A stretch of 7,246 nucleotides of DNA from Acidobacteriota bacterium. Its GTDB lineage: Bacteria; Acidobacteriota; Aminicenantia; UBA2199. The notes under the pieces are model-generated. The model searched no databases. It had not been told where the DNA came from and worked only from the letters and a program-made list of their open reading frames with translations. The position numbers were made by a program, and so were the translations under genes. Shown piece by piece: positions 1-6,018 of the stretch (within the stretch, counting starts at the first letter, position 1; the number at the start of each line of letters is the position of its first letter). The stretch spans positions 1 through 7,246 of the forward strand of contig JAKAGC010000190.1 of assembly GCA_021817755.1 (NCBI GenBank). The letters run 5' to 3'.

Positions 1-974
1 CGGCAATAGGCGGTGTCCGGATTTTTAAATATAAAACCCTTGATGAAGCATTGAATGATTTGATACGTCTTTCGGAAGCGATGACCTATAAAGCAGCAGG
101 AAGTGGAATCAATTTCGGAGGTGGTTCTCTACTGGTAATCGACCAACCGGGGATGGAAAAGAATGAACCTTTTTTCCGGGCACTGGGAAGATTTATTGAA
201 AGTTTCCACGGTCGTTTCCTGGCAGCGGAAGATATCGGCATGACGGATGACGCCATGGAATATATGGCAATGGAATCGGATTATATCACGGGTTTGCCTT
301 ATGCCTTCAGTAATATTGGGGGACATTCCCATATGTGCAGTTATGGTACCTATATTGGTTTAAAGGCAGCAGCTAAATATGCCTGGGGATCGGATGATAT
401 TTCAGGAAAAAAAATAATCATCCAGGGATATGGACGGGTTGGTTCACGTCTTGCTGAATTAACAGCAAAAGATGGAGCATATATAGTTGTTGCGGATACA
501 AATGAAGAACGCGTACAGCAAGCGAAAAAAGATGGCTATGCAATTTTACCTCCGGGAAAAGTATTCAGCGAAAAATGCCATATCATATCACCTTGCGCAG
601 TGGGTCCAATTGTAACTCCGGAAAATATTGAAAAATTACAATGCGAGATTATTGCGGGTTCCAGCAATATCCAATTAACGAATGAAGATGACGATTATAT
701 GTTAAAGAAAAAAAATATCGTATACGCTCCTGATTTTATTATTAATTCGGGTGCAGTAATAAATATCTCGGTGGAACGGATTGGAGGATACAATAAAGAA
801 AAAGTGAGACATAAAATCGAAAATATCTACGACCGTTTACTTAGTATTTATAAATATGCAGATGATAATGATATTTCCCCCAACCAGGCTGCCATTCGTT
901 ATGCATTACAAAGAATCGAATCATTTAAAGAACTTAAAGGGGCTTATCTGGGCAAAAAAAATTCAAATAATTAG
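1..974 (+). CDS. Glu/Leu/Phe/Val dehydrogenase family protein, leucine dehydrogenase-like, 5' partial, catalytic Lys replaced
   Basis: The frame is open from the window edge (first whole codon at 3), giving 323 visible residues. The TTG at 51 is internal, not a start. About 40 N-terminal residues are missing relative to leucine dehydrogenases of about 365 aa. Family members oxidatively deaminate branched-chain or aromatic amino acids with NAD+ in the cytoplasm. Visible landmarks, numbered from the first whole codon, are AIGG at 1-4, MTYK with the substrate-carboxylate lysine at 30, AEDIG with the catalytic-type Asp at 77, the Rossmann motif GYGRVG at 142-147, an acidic residue (VVAD, 165) expected for NAD preference, PCAVG, AGSSNIQL, YAPDFIINSG and GGYN near the C-terminus. 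The oddity is GGGS (Ser 42) where the family has GGGK, the catalytic lysine. The family fold is sure. Leucine dehydrogenase activity is doubtful, and it may be a divergent enzyme or a non-catalytic paralogue. A terminator follows 5 nt after the stop. Confidence 0.9.
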   Translation, partial: AIGGVRIFKYKTLDEALNDLIRLSEAMTYKAAGSGINFGGGSLLVIDQPGMEKNEPFFRALGRFIESFHGRFLAAEDIGMTDDAMEYMAMESDYITGLPYAFSNIGGHSHMCSYGTYIGLKAAAKYAWGSDDISGKKIIIQGYGRVGSRLAELTAKDGAYIVVADTNEERVQQAKKDGYAILPPGKVFSEKCHIISPCAVGPIVTPENIEKLQCEIIAGSSNIQLTNEDDDYMLKKKNIVYAPDFIINSGAVINISVERIGGYNKEKVRHKIENIYDRLLSIYKYADDNDISPNQAAIRYALQRIESFKELKGAYLGKKNSNN

Positions 975-979
975 GTTTT

Positions 980-1012
980 AAAAGTACGATATTGCAATTT
1001 CGTACTTTTTTT
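980..1012 (+). terminator. Rho-independent terminator after the dehydrogenase gene
   Basis: A perfect 10-bp inverted repeat (AAAAGTACGA at 980-989, TCGTACTTTT at 1000-1009) encloses a 10-nt loop. The right arm runs into T residues to 1012. It begins 5 nt after the TAG stop and should separate the dehydrogenase transcript from the next gene. Confidence 0.85.
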
Positions 1013-1023
1013 ACGTTCTATAT

Positions 1024-1052
1024 TTCAATTCGGTGCGATTTTCATTTAGAAT
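1024..1052 (+). promoter_or_regulatory. Possible sigma70-type promoter for the DUF4097 gene
   Basis: TTCAAT (1024-1029) and TAGAAT (1047-1052) are separated by 17 nt. The -10 box matches TATAAT at five of six positions; the -35 match is weak. The pair lies between an upstream terminator and the Shine-Dalgarno sequence at 1090, where a promoter is needed if the next gene is transcribed alone. In AT-rich DNA such matches arise easily, so this is a weak call. Confidence 0.3.
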
Positions 1053-1089
1053 TCCCTTATCATTTAGGGGTAAGAAAATTTAATCGATT

Positions 1090-1094
1090 AGGAG
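1090..1094 (+). promoter_or_regulatory. Ribosome binding site fixing the DUF4097 start
   Basis: AGGAG lies 8 nt upstream of the ATG at 1103. This decides the start against the upstream in-frame TTG at 992, which lies inside the terminator hairpin and would place about 37 residues before the signal peptide. Confidence 0.8.
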
Positions 1095-1102
1095 AATTAA
1101 GA

Positions 1103-2038
1103 ATGAAACATTTTAGACAGACAACAAAAAGCGTATTAATGTGGTGCTTTGTGCTCTCTTTCATTTTAGCAATCCCGGGGTTTCTCTCTGCTGAAGAAAA
1201 TAAAGTAGTAGATAAAACCTTTAAAGCGAAAGAATTAATCGAAATTAAAACGGTAAGTGGGGATGTGGATATTAAAAAAGGAAATGATAATGAAATCAAA
1301 GTGAATGTGGTTTATACTTTCCCTCCTGATAAATTTGAACCTACTTTTGCCGAAGAAGGCAATACCCTGGTTTTAACAGAAAAATTCAGTAATAATGTAG
1401 GACATGGAGTTAATGGAAACTCAAAATGGACACTTCTGGTTCCAGCTAACACAAAAATTAATTTTTCTACTGCTTCAGGGGATCTACAAGCTGATGGAAT
1501 AAAGAACAATATCCAGGTAAAAGCAGCTTCGGGTGATATCGAACTGGCTAATTTTCAAGGGGAACTGTTTGTAAAAAATGCGAGCGGTGATGTTAAAGCT
1601 TTCAATTCAAACGGAAAATTCCAGATTAAAAGCGCTTCAGGTGATGTTATTTTTACAAATGTAAGCGGCAAATTAGAAATCGCCAATGTGAGCGGCGATT
1701 TGACATTAAAAAATGTCGAGTTCAAGGAAGCAGCTTCCATTTCTACAGTATCAGGAGATATGGAAATCCAATTGGGAAAGCCTTTAACAGTGGATTTAGA
1801 ATTGTCTGCCATTTCAGGAGATATCCTGTTGGATTATAACGGCACTCCTATTAAAGGACATTTTGAATTTAAGGGAAATGTTGAAAACTTTTCAGCTCCA
1901 TTTAGAACAAAGAAAGCAGAAGAAGACAATGATGAACATATAAAAATCCCGTTCGGTAATATTTCTCACAGTGAAAACGGCGATACGCCAAGAATTTCAA
2001 TTAAATCAATTTCAGGCGAAGCAAAGATAAAGAAGTAA
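1103..2038 (+). CDS. Secreted DUF4097-family beta-repeat protein with SGD motifs
   Basis: A 311-residue protein. Residues 1-30 look like a Sec signal peptide: a basic start, a hydrophobic core from about Val 11 to Leu 28, and likely cleavage after LSA. The mature protein should be outside the cytoplasmic membrane. No lipobox cysteine is apparent, so it is probably periplasmic or exported. The rest is a series of short beta-strand pairs each marked by Ser-Gly-Asp, at residues 52, 125, 143, 161, 179, 197, 217 and 238, ending with SGE at 304. The motif pattern is typical of DUF4097 (putative adhesin) proteins, thought to form beta-helix or beta-sheet stacks. Their molecular role is largely unknown; some are linked to envelope stress regulators, but no such regulator is visible here. 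An acidic, lower-complexity segment (about 268-295) interrupts the repeats before the last strand pair. The gene is flanked by terminators on both sides and appears monocistronic. Confidence 0.85.
   Translation: MKHFRQTTKSVLMWCFVLSFILAIPGFLSAEENKVVDKTFKAKELIEIKTVSGDVDIKKGNDNEIKVNVVYTFPPDKFEPTFAEEGNTLVLTEKFSNNVGHGVNGNSKWTLLVPANTKINFSTASGDLQADGIKNNIQVKAASGDIELANFQGELFVKNASGDVKAFNSNGKFQIKSASGDVIFTNVSGKLEIANVSGDLTLKNVEFKEAASISTVSGDMEIQLGKPLTVDLELSAISGDILLDYNGTPIKGHFEFKGNVENFSAPFRTKKAEEDNDEHIKIPFGNISHSENGDTPRISIKSISGEAKIKK
1475..1699 (+). repeat. In-frame protein repeats, five SGD motifs at exact 54-nt spacing
   Basis: The SGD codons begin at 1475, 1529, 1583, 1637 and 1691, so the period is exactly 18 residues. 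The DNA between them has diverged, with different codons for S, G and D, so this is an old, structurally maintained repeat and not a recent tandem duplication. An 18-residue period would fit one turn of a beta-helix. Confidence 0.85.
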
Positions 2039-2070
2039 AAAAAGGATTTTTTTCCTATAAACATTACACT

Positions 2071-2106
2071 GGATTCACCGTGATGAACGGTGAATCCTTT
2101 TTTTTT
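2071..2106 (+). terminator. Strong rho-independent terminator after the DUF4097 gene
   Basis: GGATTCACCG (2071-2080) pairs perfectly with CGGTGAATCC (2088-2097) around a 7-nt loop, followed by nine T residues (2098-2106). It is oriented for plus-strand transcription. In the minus direction the hairpin is not followed by a U tract, so it is not a canonical terminator for the converging operon. Confidence 0.92.
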
Positions 2107-2164
2107 ATAAATTGAATAGCACTATCTAAATAAATAAACGCTTTTAAGAGGAAAGGAGAATGGG

Positions 2165-3349
2165 TTATCTCAATTCAAGAGGAATTCCATACCAAACAGT
2201 TTCGAGATGATTAGCTGTATAATGGGCAATATGGAATTCATACCCCTCAAGCAACCCGGAAAGAAAGATTGGAATCTGAAAAAAGTGTTCTTTTTTATGA
2301 TAAATACAAATCGCAAGCTGGGGTCGATGAGTGGTTAATGTTTCAATAGCACCTTCTAAAGCTTCGACTTCTGCTCCTTCAATATCGAGTTTTATAAAAT
2401 CTACCTTCTTAATTTTCTCGATACTCTTGATTTGATCTATGGACAGAGTATCGATAACAATCATCTGCTGATTCGAGATATTTGGAAGGGAGGGGTTGGT
2501 AGGAACCAATAAACCTGAACTTAAACCATCCTGTTGAAAAGAAAGCTGTGTAGAATGTGACCATAAAGCGAAAGGCGAAATTTTAACACGGGAATTGGAG
2601 GACAGAATCTTTTGAAAAGGACTCTCAAGGTAAGATGAAATATTGGGTTCAAATCCAAAAATAGACCCTCTATTTTCACCGATTATTTTTATAAATGCGG
2701 CGGTATCGGCTCCATCGTAAACTCCTCCTTCGATGATGGTATGAATATTTGAATAATCGATAAAATCAAAATACTGCCGTTTATTGGAAGAATAATAATA
2801 AGCATTTGCAACAGCCTTGACATACTCCTGGTTATAATCTGATGTGGTTAAGCTTAAACCTGTTAAAATACGGAATAGTTCTTTTTCACGGGAATTGGTG
2901 AGTAAATTCGAAACCTGAGATAATAACGAACCGTAATTATTTTTGTCAGAAGAAGAAAACAAAGGCCTGGATAATGGATTTTCACAGGGATCGATTTCCT
3001 GGTTTGCTTTTAGTGATCTATAACCGGATGGATAAAGAAAATGAGGGGGAATCACAAAATAATTATTGCATTGAATATTTTTTAATAGACCTTCAATTTC
3101 CCTCCAATAAATAGACGCAATTAGAATAAGGGTATGTTTTTTTTCTTCTGATTGGAGAAAGAGGTTTAACGGTTTTATCTGTAATGGGCCGGATTGACCG
3201 CTCTTAACAGAATCAAGGAAACATAGTGTTTCTACATCCTTTCTGAAAGTTTGGAGAATAATCAAAAAATTCAATCCGGCCTGCCCTGAACCATAAATCA
3301 CAACCTTACTATTTTGGGGGATATCATTCAATCGGGTTAATAATTTCAT
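2165..3349 (-). CDS. FkbM family methyltransferase with N-terminal Rossmann-like domain
   Basis: A 394-residue protein, probably cytoplasmic. Residues 15-100 look like a Rossmann-type domain: KVVIYGSGQAG with a GxGxxG pattern, then CFLDS and LILIAS strands. This kind of module is seen in other glycan-linked FkbM proteins. Residues 120-200 are a helical linker. Residues 203-394 are the FkbM methyltransferase: motif I IIEGGVYDGADT (205-216), FGFEPN (231-236) at the acidic residue expected to hold the SAM ribose, ALW (261-263), IDTLSID (299-305) and DFIKLDIEGAEVEALEGA (317-334), the hallmark of the family. FkbM enzymes are SAM-dependent O-methyltransferases that often cap sugars in surface glycans; the substrate here is unknown. 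The ATG has an AAGGA 9 nt upstream that overlaps the stop codon of the glycosyltransferase gene, which suggests translational coupling. It is the last gene of the operon. Confidence 0.88.
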   Translation of the reverse strand: MKLLTRLNDIPQNSKVVIYGSGQAGLNFLIILQTFRKDVETLCFLDSVKSGQSGPLQIKPLNLFLQSEEKKHTLILIASIYWREIEGLLKNIQCNNYFVIPPHFLYPSGYRSLKANQEIDPCENPLSRPLFSSSDKNNYGSLLSQVSNLLTNSREKELFRILTGLSLTTSDYNQEYVKAVANAYYYSSNKRQYFDFIDYSNIHTIIEGGVYDGADTAAFIKIIGENRGSIFGFEPNISSYLESPFQKILSSNSRVKISPFALWSHSTQLSFQQDGLSSGLLVPTNPSLPNISNQQMIVIDTLSIDQIKSIEKIKKVDFIKLDIEGAEVEALEGAIETLTTHRPQLAICIYHKKEHFFQIPIFLSGLLEGYEFHIAHYTANHLETVWYGIPLELR

Positions 3350-3358
3350 CTTTCTTAT

Positions 3359-3363
3359 TCCTT
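3359..3363 (-). promoter_or_regulatory. Ribosome binding site overlapping the upstream stop codon
   Basis: On the minus strand AAGGA overlaps the TAA of the glycosyltransferase gene (3362-3364) and sits 9 nt before the FkbM start codon. Ribosomes ending on one gene are thus placed to start the next, consistent with coupled translation of the two glycan-modifying enzymes. Confidence 0.65.
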
Positions 3364-4762
3364 ATGCTTCTTTACCTGTTAAACTTCCTAATTCTTCCGC
3401 AGCACGCTTGTGTTGAGGATAAATTTGAAGACATTGGGTAAGTAATTCAATTTTCTTTTCTTTCTCAATTTGGATCTCCGAAAGTTTAAATAATGCTTTT
3501 CCTGCGAGCGAATTATCCATTTTCTCAAGGTATCGAGCAAGAAATGAAAATAAATAACCGGCATTAGTAACATCCTGGGAAGCGGAAAGCATGGAGGCAA
3601 GATTATAGAGTATGGTAAAAAATTGCATAGATCCGAGTGATTGATTTAAAGCGAATAACATTGTGTCTCTATCTCTTGTAGAGAGATTGGAAGATGATAA
3701 CAATGTAGTGATTTGCCGAATGACAAATGACTGAAAAGAAGAAGGGGGGAGGTTTTCCTGTGGAGAAGAAATTTTATTTGGATATGGTAAAAACCTGTAG
3801 GAGGGGAATTGTGATTGTATACGTTCAAGACTGTTTTTTAGCCCTTCTATCCCCATAGTATCTACATACTGCTCTTGTTGTTGAAGATTTGGAATCTGAA
3901 GTTCTTGAATGATAAAGGTAATTGTTCCGAGATCAGAAGTATGGATCAACTGCCGGAGTATATGAAGAAACCTGGGAGCGAATCCATCAGAGATATATAT
4001 TTCATCTTCATCACATATTATGTGGGTGTTCCACCGTTCAAAAAAGAGGCGGTGAGTTCGTTCTATGTTCTGCGATGTAACTCCTGTAACATCGGTATGA
4101 TGGTAGAGAATACTTTGGGCTATTACCCAAACTTCCTTATTTAAATTGAAACGAATTTTAAAACAGAGATCGGTATCCTCAGACGAGCTGATATACGTTT
4201 CATCAAAGCAGGAAACAGCGTCGAAATCACTCTTTTTTATAAGTAAGCAGGCACCGGTCACCCATTGTACTTTTCTATTTCGATTTAAAAATGGTAAAAA
4301 CGCAGGTTGCCCTTTATATACATGAAGGGGTTTATAATCATTATCGAAAGTTCCTCCGACGTGTTGGATAGTATGTATATTGGGGAAAAGAAGTCTTGAA
4401 CCGAGTACTCCTACCTGAGGATGAGATTCGAGAAAACGAACAAGAGGTGACAACCACCCGCCAGTGGGTACTATATCGGCATTGAGAAAGAGTAAATATT
4501 GGGATTTCGCTACCCGGGCACCTTCATTACAGGTATATGCAAAACCCTTATTCTCTTTCCGTTCAAGGAGTCGAAGAGGGAACGAAAAATGAGTGACCTC
4601 TTGATTAAGGAACGTTTTCAATTCTTCGAGATCAGGTGAACCGTCATTAACTACTATTACTTCGTTAATGGGATAATCTGAATTAACATTCAAGCCTTGA
4701 AGACAATTCTTAATATAATGAAGAGACTTAAAGTAAGGAATTATAATTGAAATAGATATCAT
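3362..4762 (-). CDS. GT2 family glycosyltransferase with C-terminal helical (TPR-like) extension
   Basis: A 466-residue protein. Residues 3-250 form a GT-A catalytic domain of glycosyltransferase family 2: SIIIPYF (5-11), VVNDGS (37-42) for the nucleotide-sugar site, NADIVP (94-99) at the DxD position, WVTGACLLIKK (167-177), and SSEDTDLCFKIR (193-204) with the ED pair expected to supply the catalytic base. The late histidines at 221-222 fit the metal-binding His of this group. This layout resembles rhamnosyl- or hexosyl-transferases building O-antigen-like or protein-linked glycans, but donor and acceptor cannot be read from sequence. Residues about 260-460 have no catalytic motifs and look alpha-helical; the last 60 (KALFKLSEIQIEKEKKIELL, then a YPQHKRAAEEL segment) resemble a TPR unit. 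No transmembrane segment is evident, so it probably acts at the cytoplasmic face. It begins 24 nt after the membrane-protein gene, with a modest AGAGA ribosome site, and precedes the FkbM gene by 12 nt. Confidence 0.88.
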   Translation of the reverse strand: MISISIIIPYFKSLHYIKNCLQGLNVNSDYPINEVIVVNDGSPDLEELKTFLNQEVTHFSFPLRLLERKENKGFAYTCNEGARVAKSQYLLFLNADIVPTGGWLSPLVRFLESHPQVGVLGSRLLFPNIHTIQHVGGTFDNDYKPLHVYKGQPAFLPFLNRNRKVQWVTGACLLIKKSDFDAVSCFDETYISSSEDTDLCFKIRFNLNKEVWVIAQSILYHHTDVTGVTSQNIERTHRLFFERWNTHIICDEDEIYISDGFAPRFLHILRQLIHTSDLGTITFIIQELQIPNLQQQEQYVDTMGIEGLKNSLERIQSQFPSYRFLPYPNKISSPQENLPPSSFQSFVIRQITTLLSSSNLSTRDRDTMLFALNQSLGSMQFFTILYNLASMLSASQDVTNAGYLFSFLARYLEKMDNSLAGKALFKLSEIQIEKEKKIELLTQCLQIYPQHKRAAEELGSLTGKEA

Positions 4763-4786
4763 GCTTTTCTCTATATATTTTAACCA

Positions 4787-5971
4787 TTAAAAAAGTTCAA
4801 AACCGGATTGAACGGCAAGAATATTATCGAAATAAACAGAAACAGTATACTTCCCAAGTGGCCATTTTCCAGGTTCTGCCCATCCCACACCCCGGGAATA
4901 CATTCCATCTTTGGTGTCTGAACCAGTTTGAATGACACCTTTTAACTGCTGCTTGAAGCTTCCGTTTTTAGCAGCATATTCAATGGTGATGGCTATGGAA
5001 GCATCATCCACACGGAATAATTTATTCTTGAATTTTAGTTCTGTGTATATATAGCTGGTGGAGTCGAGAGGGAAACGAGAGGAGAATTTACGCTGATCGG
5101 GGGGAATTGTTCGAGCCCCGGCTGCAAAAAACCGGATTGAGGTTATTTCAAGTTTATCTTTGGTTTCCTTCAGAATTTTTTGTTTGAGCGAAGCAATTCT
5201 ATTTTTTGATTCTGCTGCATGGATTCCATAAGGAAAACTTTTCAAATACTCTTCATACGCTGCTATTGTATTTGAACCGGAAGCAGTCTCAAACTGAACA
5301 TCATCTCTTATCCTGTTTTCGAGTTGAGTGGAATTGACCAATTGATCCCTGCGGTTTTTAACTTCGTCAATATGATATCCATTGGGAAATGTATCGATGT
5401 ATTTTTGAAATGAGTATATCGAATTGGCTGCAATAGCCTTTCGAAATGCATCATCATCCTTTTTTTTTAATAATTGTTCTCTTCTATTTTTCTGTAATCT
5501 GGCTTGAGCTTCTTTTTTCTGTCTTTCCCTTTCTTTTGCTTCTCTTTCGAGGCGAATTGCTTCTTGTTTTTTTATTTCCGATGCTTTTTTCAGGGCTTCT
5601 TCGTCATTTTGGGGTAATTGTTTGGCTTGAGGAACGGGAGTTGTGATGGTGTTTACTTGTTTAGGAGATTCGGACTCAGTTTGTTGAGAAATAATGGGTT
5701 TTTCCGAAACCTGGATATCGTTTTTTTCATCTTTGAGGGAGGTGGAATTATTATGAGCCGGAAGATAATAAAAAAGAAAATAACCTGCTAAAAAAGATAT
5801 GAAAACGAGTAATATCCAAAAAATCACAGAGAATAATGGGTTTTTCTTTCTGGGTTTTCTATCTTTTTTGATATAGGGTCTCGGGATTTCGTTATTGGCA
5901 TCAAAGACCCATTCATCGGGTTGGGTTACTTCGATGGTATTGATAATATTATTTTTTCTTTTTGGTTCCAT
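4787..5971 (-). CDS. Single-pass membrane protein with coiled coil, two helical repeats and C-terminal beta domain
   Basis: A 394-residue protein I cannot name. Residues 1-45 are a charged, presumably cytoplasmic tail ending in a basic cluster (KKDRKPRKKN). Residues 46-70 are one strong transmembrane helix; by the positive-inside rule the rest lies outside. Residues 75-120 are a Ser/Thr/Pro/Gln-rich linker. Residues 122-171 are a Lys/Glu/Arg-rich coiled coil. Two repeats follow, at 176-208 and 227-259, each with a pattern of Tyr, a helix, then FPxGxH and an acidic-Lys-Asn-Arg end; the kinase gene just upstream carries the same repeat. Residues about 274-394 are predicted beta-rich and end with GVGWAEPGKWPLGKYTVSVY (361-380), resembling an uncharacterised domain I recall at the C-terminus of some trypsin-like proteases and repeat proteins. 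No catalytic motif is seen. It lies 47 nt after the kinase gene and is probably co-transcribed. The ribosome site is weak (GAG 8 nt before ATG). Confidence 0.8.
   Translation of the reverse strand: MEPKRKNNIINTIEVTQPDEWVFDANNEIPRPYIKKDRKPRKKNPLFSVIFWILLVFISFLAGYFLFYYLPAHNNSTSLKDEKNDIQVSEKPIISQQTESESPKQVNTITTPVPQAKQLPQNDEEALKKASEIKKQEAIRLEREAKERERQKKEAQARLQKNRREQLLKKKDDDAFRKAIAANSIYSFQKYIDTFPNGYHIDEVKNRRDQLVNSTQLENRIRDDVQFETASGSNTIAAYEEYLKSFPYGIHAAESKNRIASLKQKILKETKDKLEITSIRFFAAGARTIPPDQRKFSSRFPLDSTSYIYTELKFKNKLFRVDDASIAITIEYAAKNGSFKQQLKGVIQTGSDTKDGMYSRGVGWAEPGKWPLGKYTVSVYFDNILAVQSGFELF
5195..5293 (-). repeat. Helical repeat, second copy in the membrane protein
   Basis: Residues 227-259 match the pattern F-x(5-8)-NTI-x-AY-x-x-YL-x-SFP-x-G-x-H-x-x-E-x-KNRI. 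It lies 51 residues after the first copy, and the DNA is diverged. Such units are usually short TPR-like helical hairpins. Confidence 0.75.
5348..5446 (-). repeat. Helical repeat, first copy in the membrane protein
   Basis: Residues 176-208 carry FRKAIAANSI, FQKYIDTFPNGYHIDE and KNRR, matching the second copy and the copy in the kinase gene at the Ala/Asn, Tyr, Phe, Gly-x-His and Glu positions. Confidence 0.75.
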
Positions 5972-6018
5972 ATCATCAACTCATATTTTCGATGCAAAAC
6001 AATTAAAATAAAAAACAA

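Noticed and set aside
51..53. TTG at 51 as the start of the dehydrogenase gene
   Set aside because: The frame is open to the window edge and encodes AIGGVRIFKYKTLDEA, which matches the conserved N-terminal part of the family.
1053..1074. Imperfect CCCT/AGGG inverted repeat in the leader of the DUF4097 gene
   Set aside because: The stem is only 4 bp with an 8-nt loop, too weak to call an operator or riboswitch.
992..1102. Upstream extension of the DUF4097 gene to a TTG at 992
   Set aside because: The TTG lies inside the terminator hairpin and has no ribosome site. The ATG at 1103 has AGGAG at the right distance and is followed directly by a signal peptide.
2160..2210. Short plus-strand ORF of 16 codons (starting MGYLNSRG) with GAGG/AGGAG just upstream
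   Set aside because: It is antisense to the end of the FkbM gene, starts after a strong terminator with no promoter seen, and encodes nothing recognisable.
2587..2898. The 12-mer CACGGGAATTGG occurs twice, exactly 300 nt apart (2587 and 2887)
   Set aside because: Both copies lie in the FkbM gene and encode NSR in unrelated contexts. A 12-base match within a window of this size is expected by chance about once.
3875..4144. 89-codon plus-strand ORF inside the glycosyltransferase gene
   Set aside because: It is opposite the GT2 coding sequence, has no ribosome site or recognisable domain, and the minus-strand frame is clearly the real gene.
5446..5646. Plus-strand ORF with a hydrophobic protein rich in Leu and Phe
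   Set aside because: It is the antisense reading of the Lys/Glu-rich coiled coil; AAA and GAA codons read backwards give Phe and Leu.
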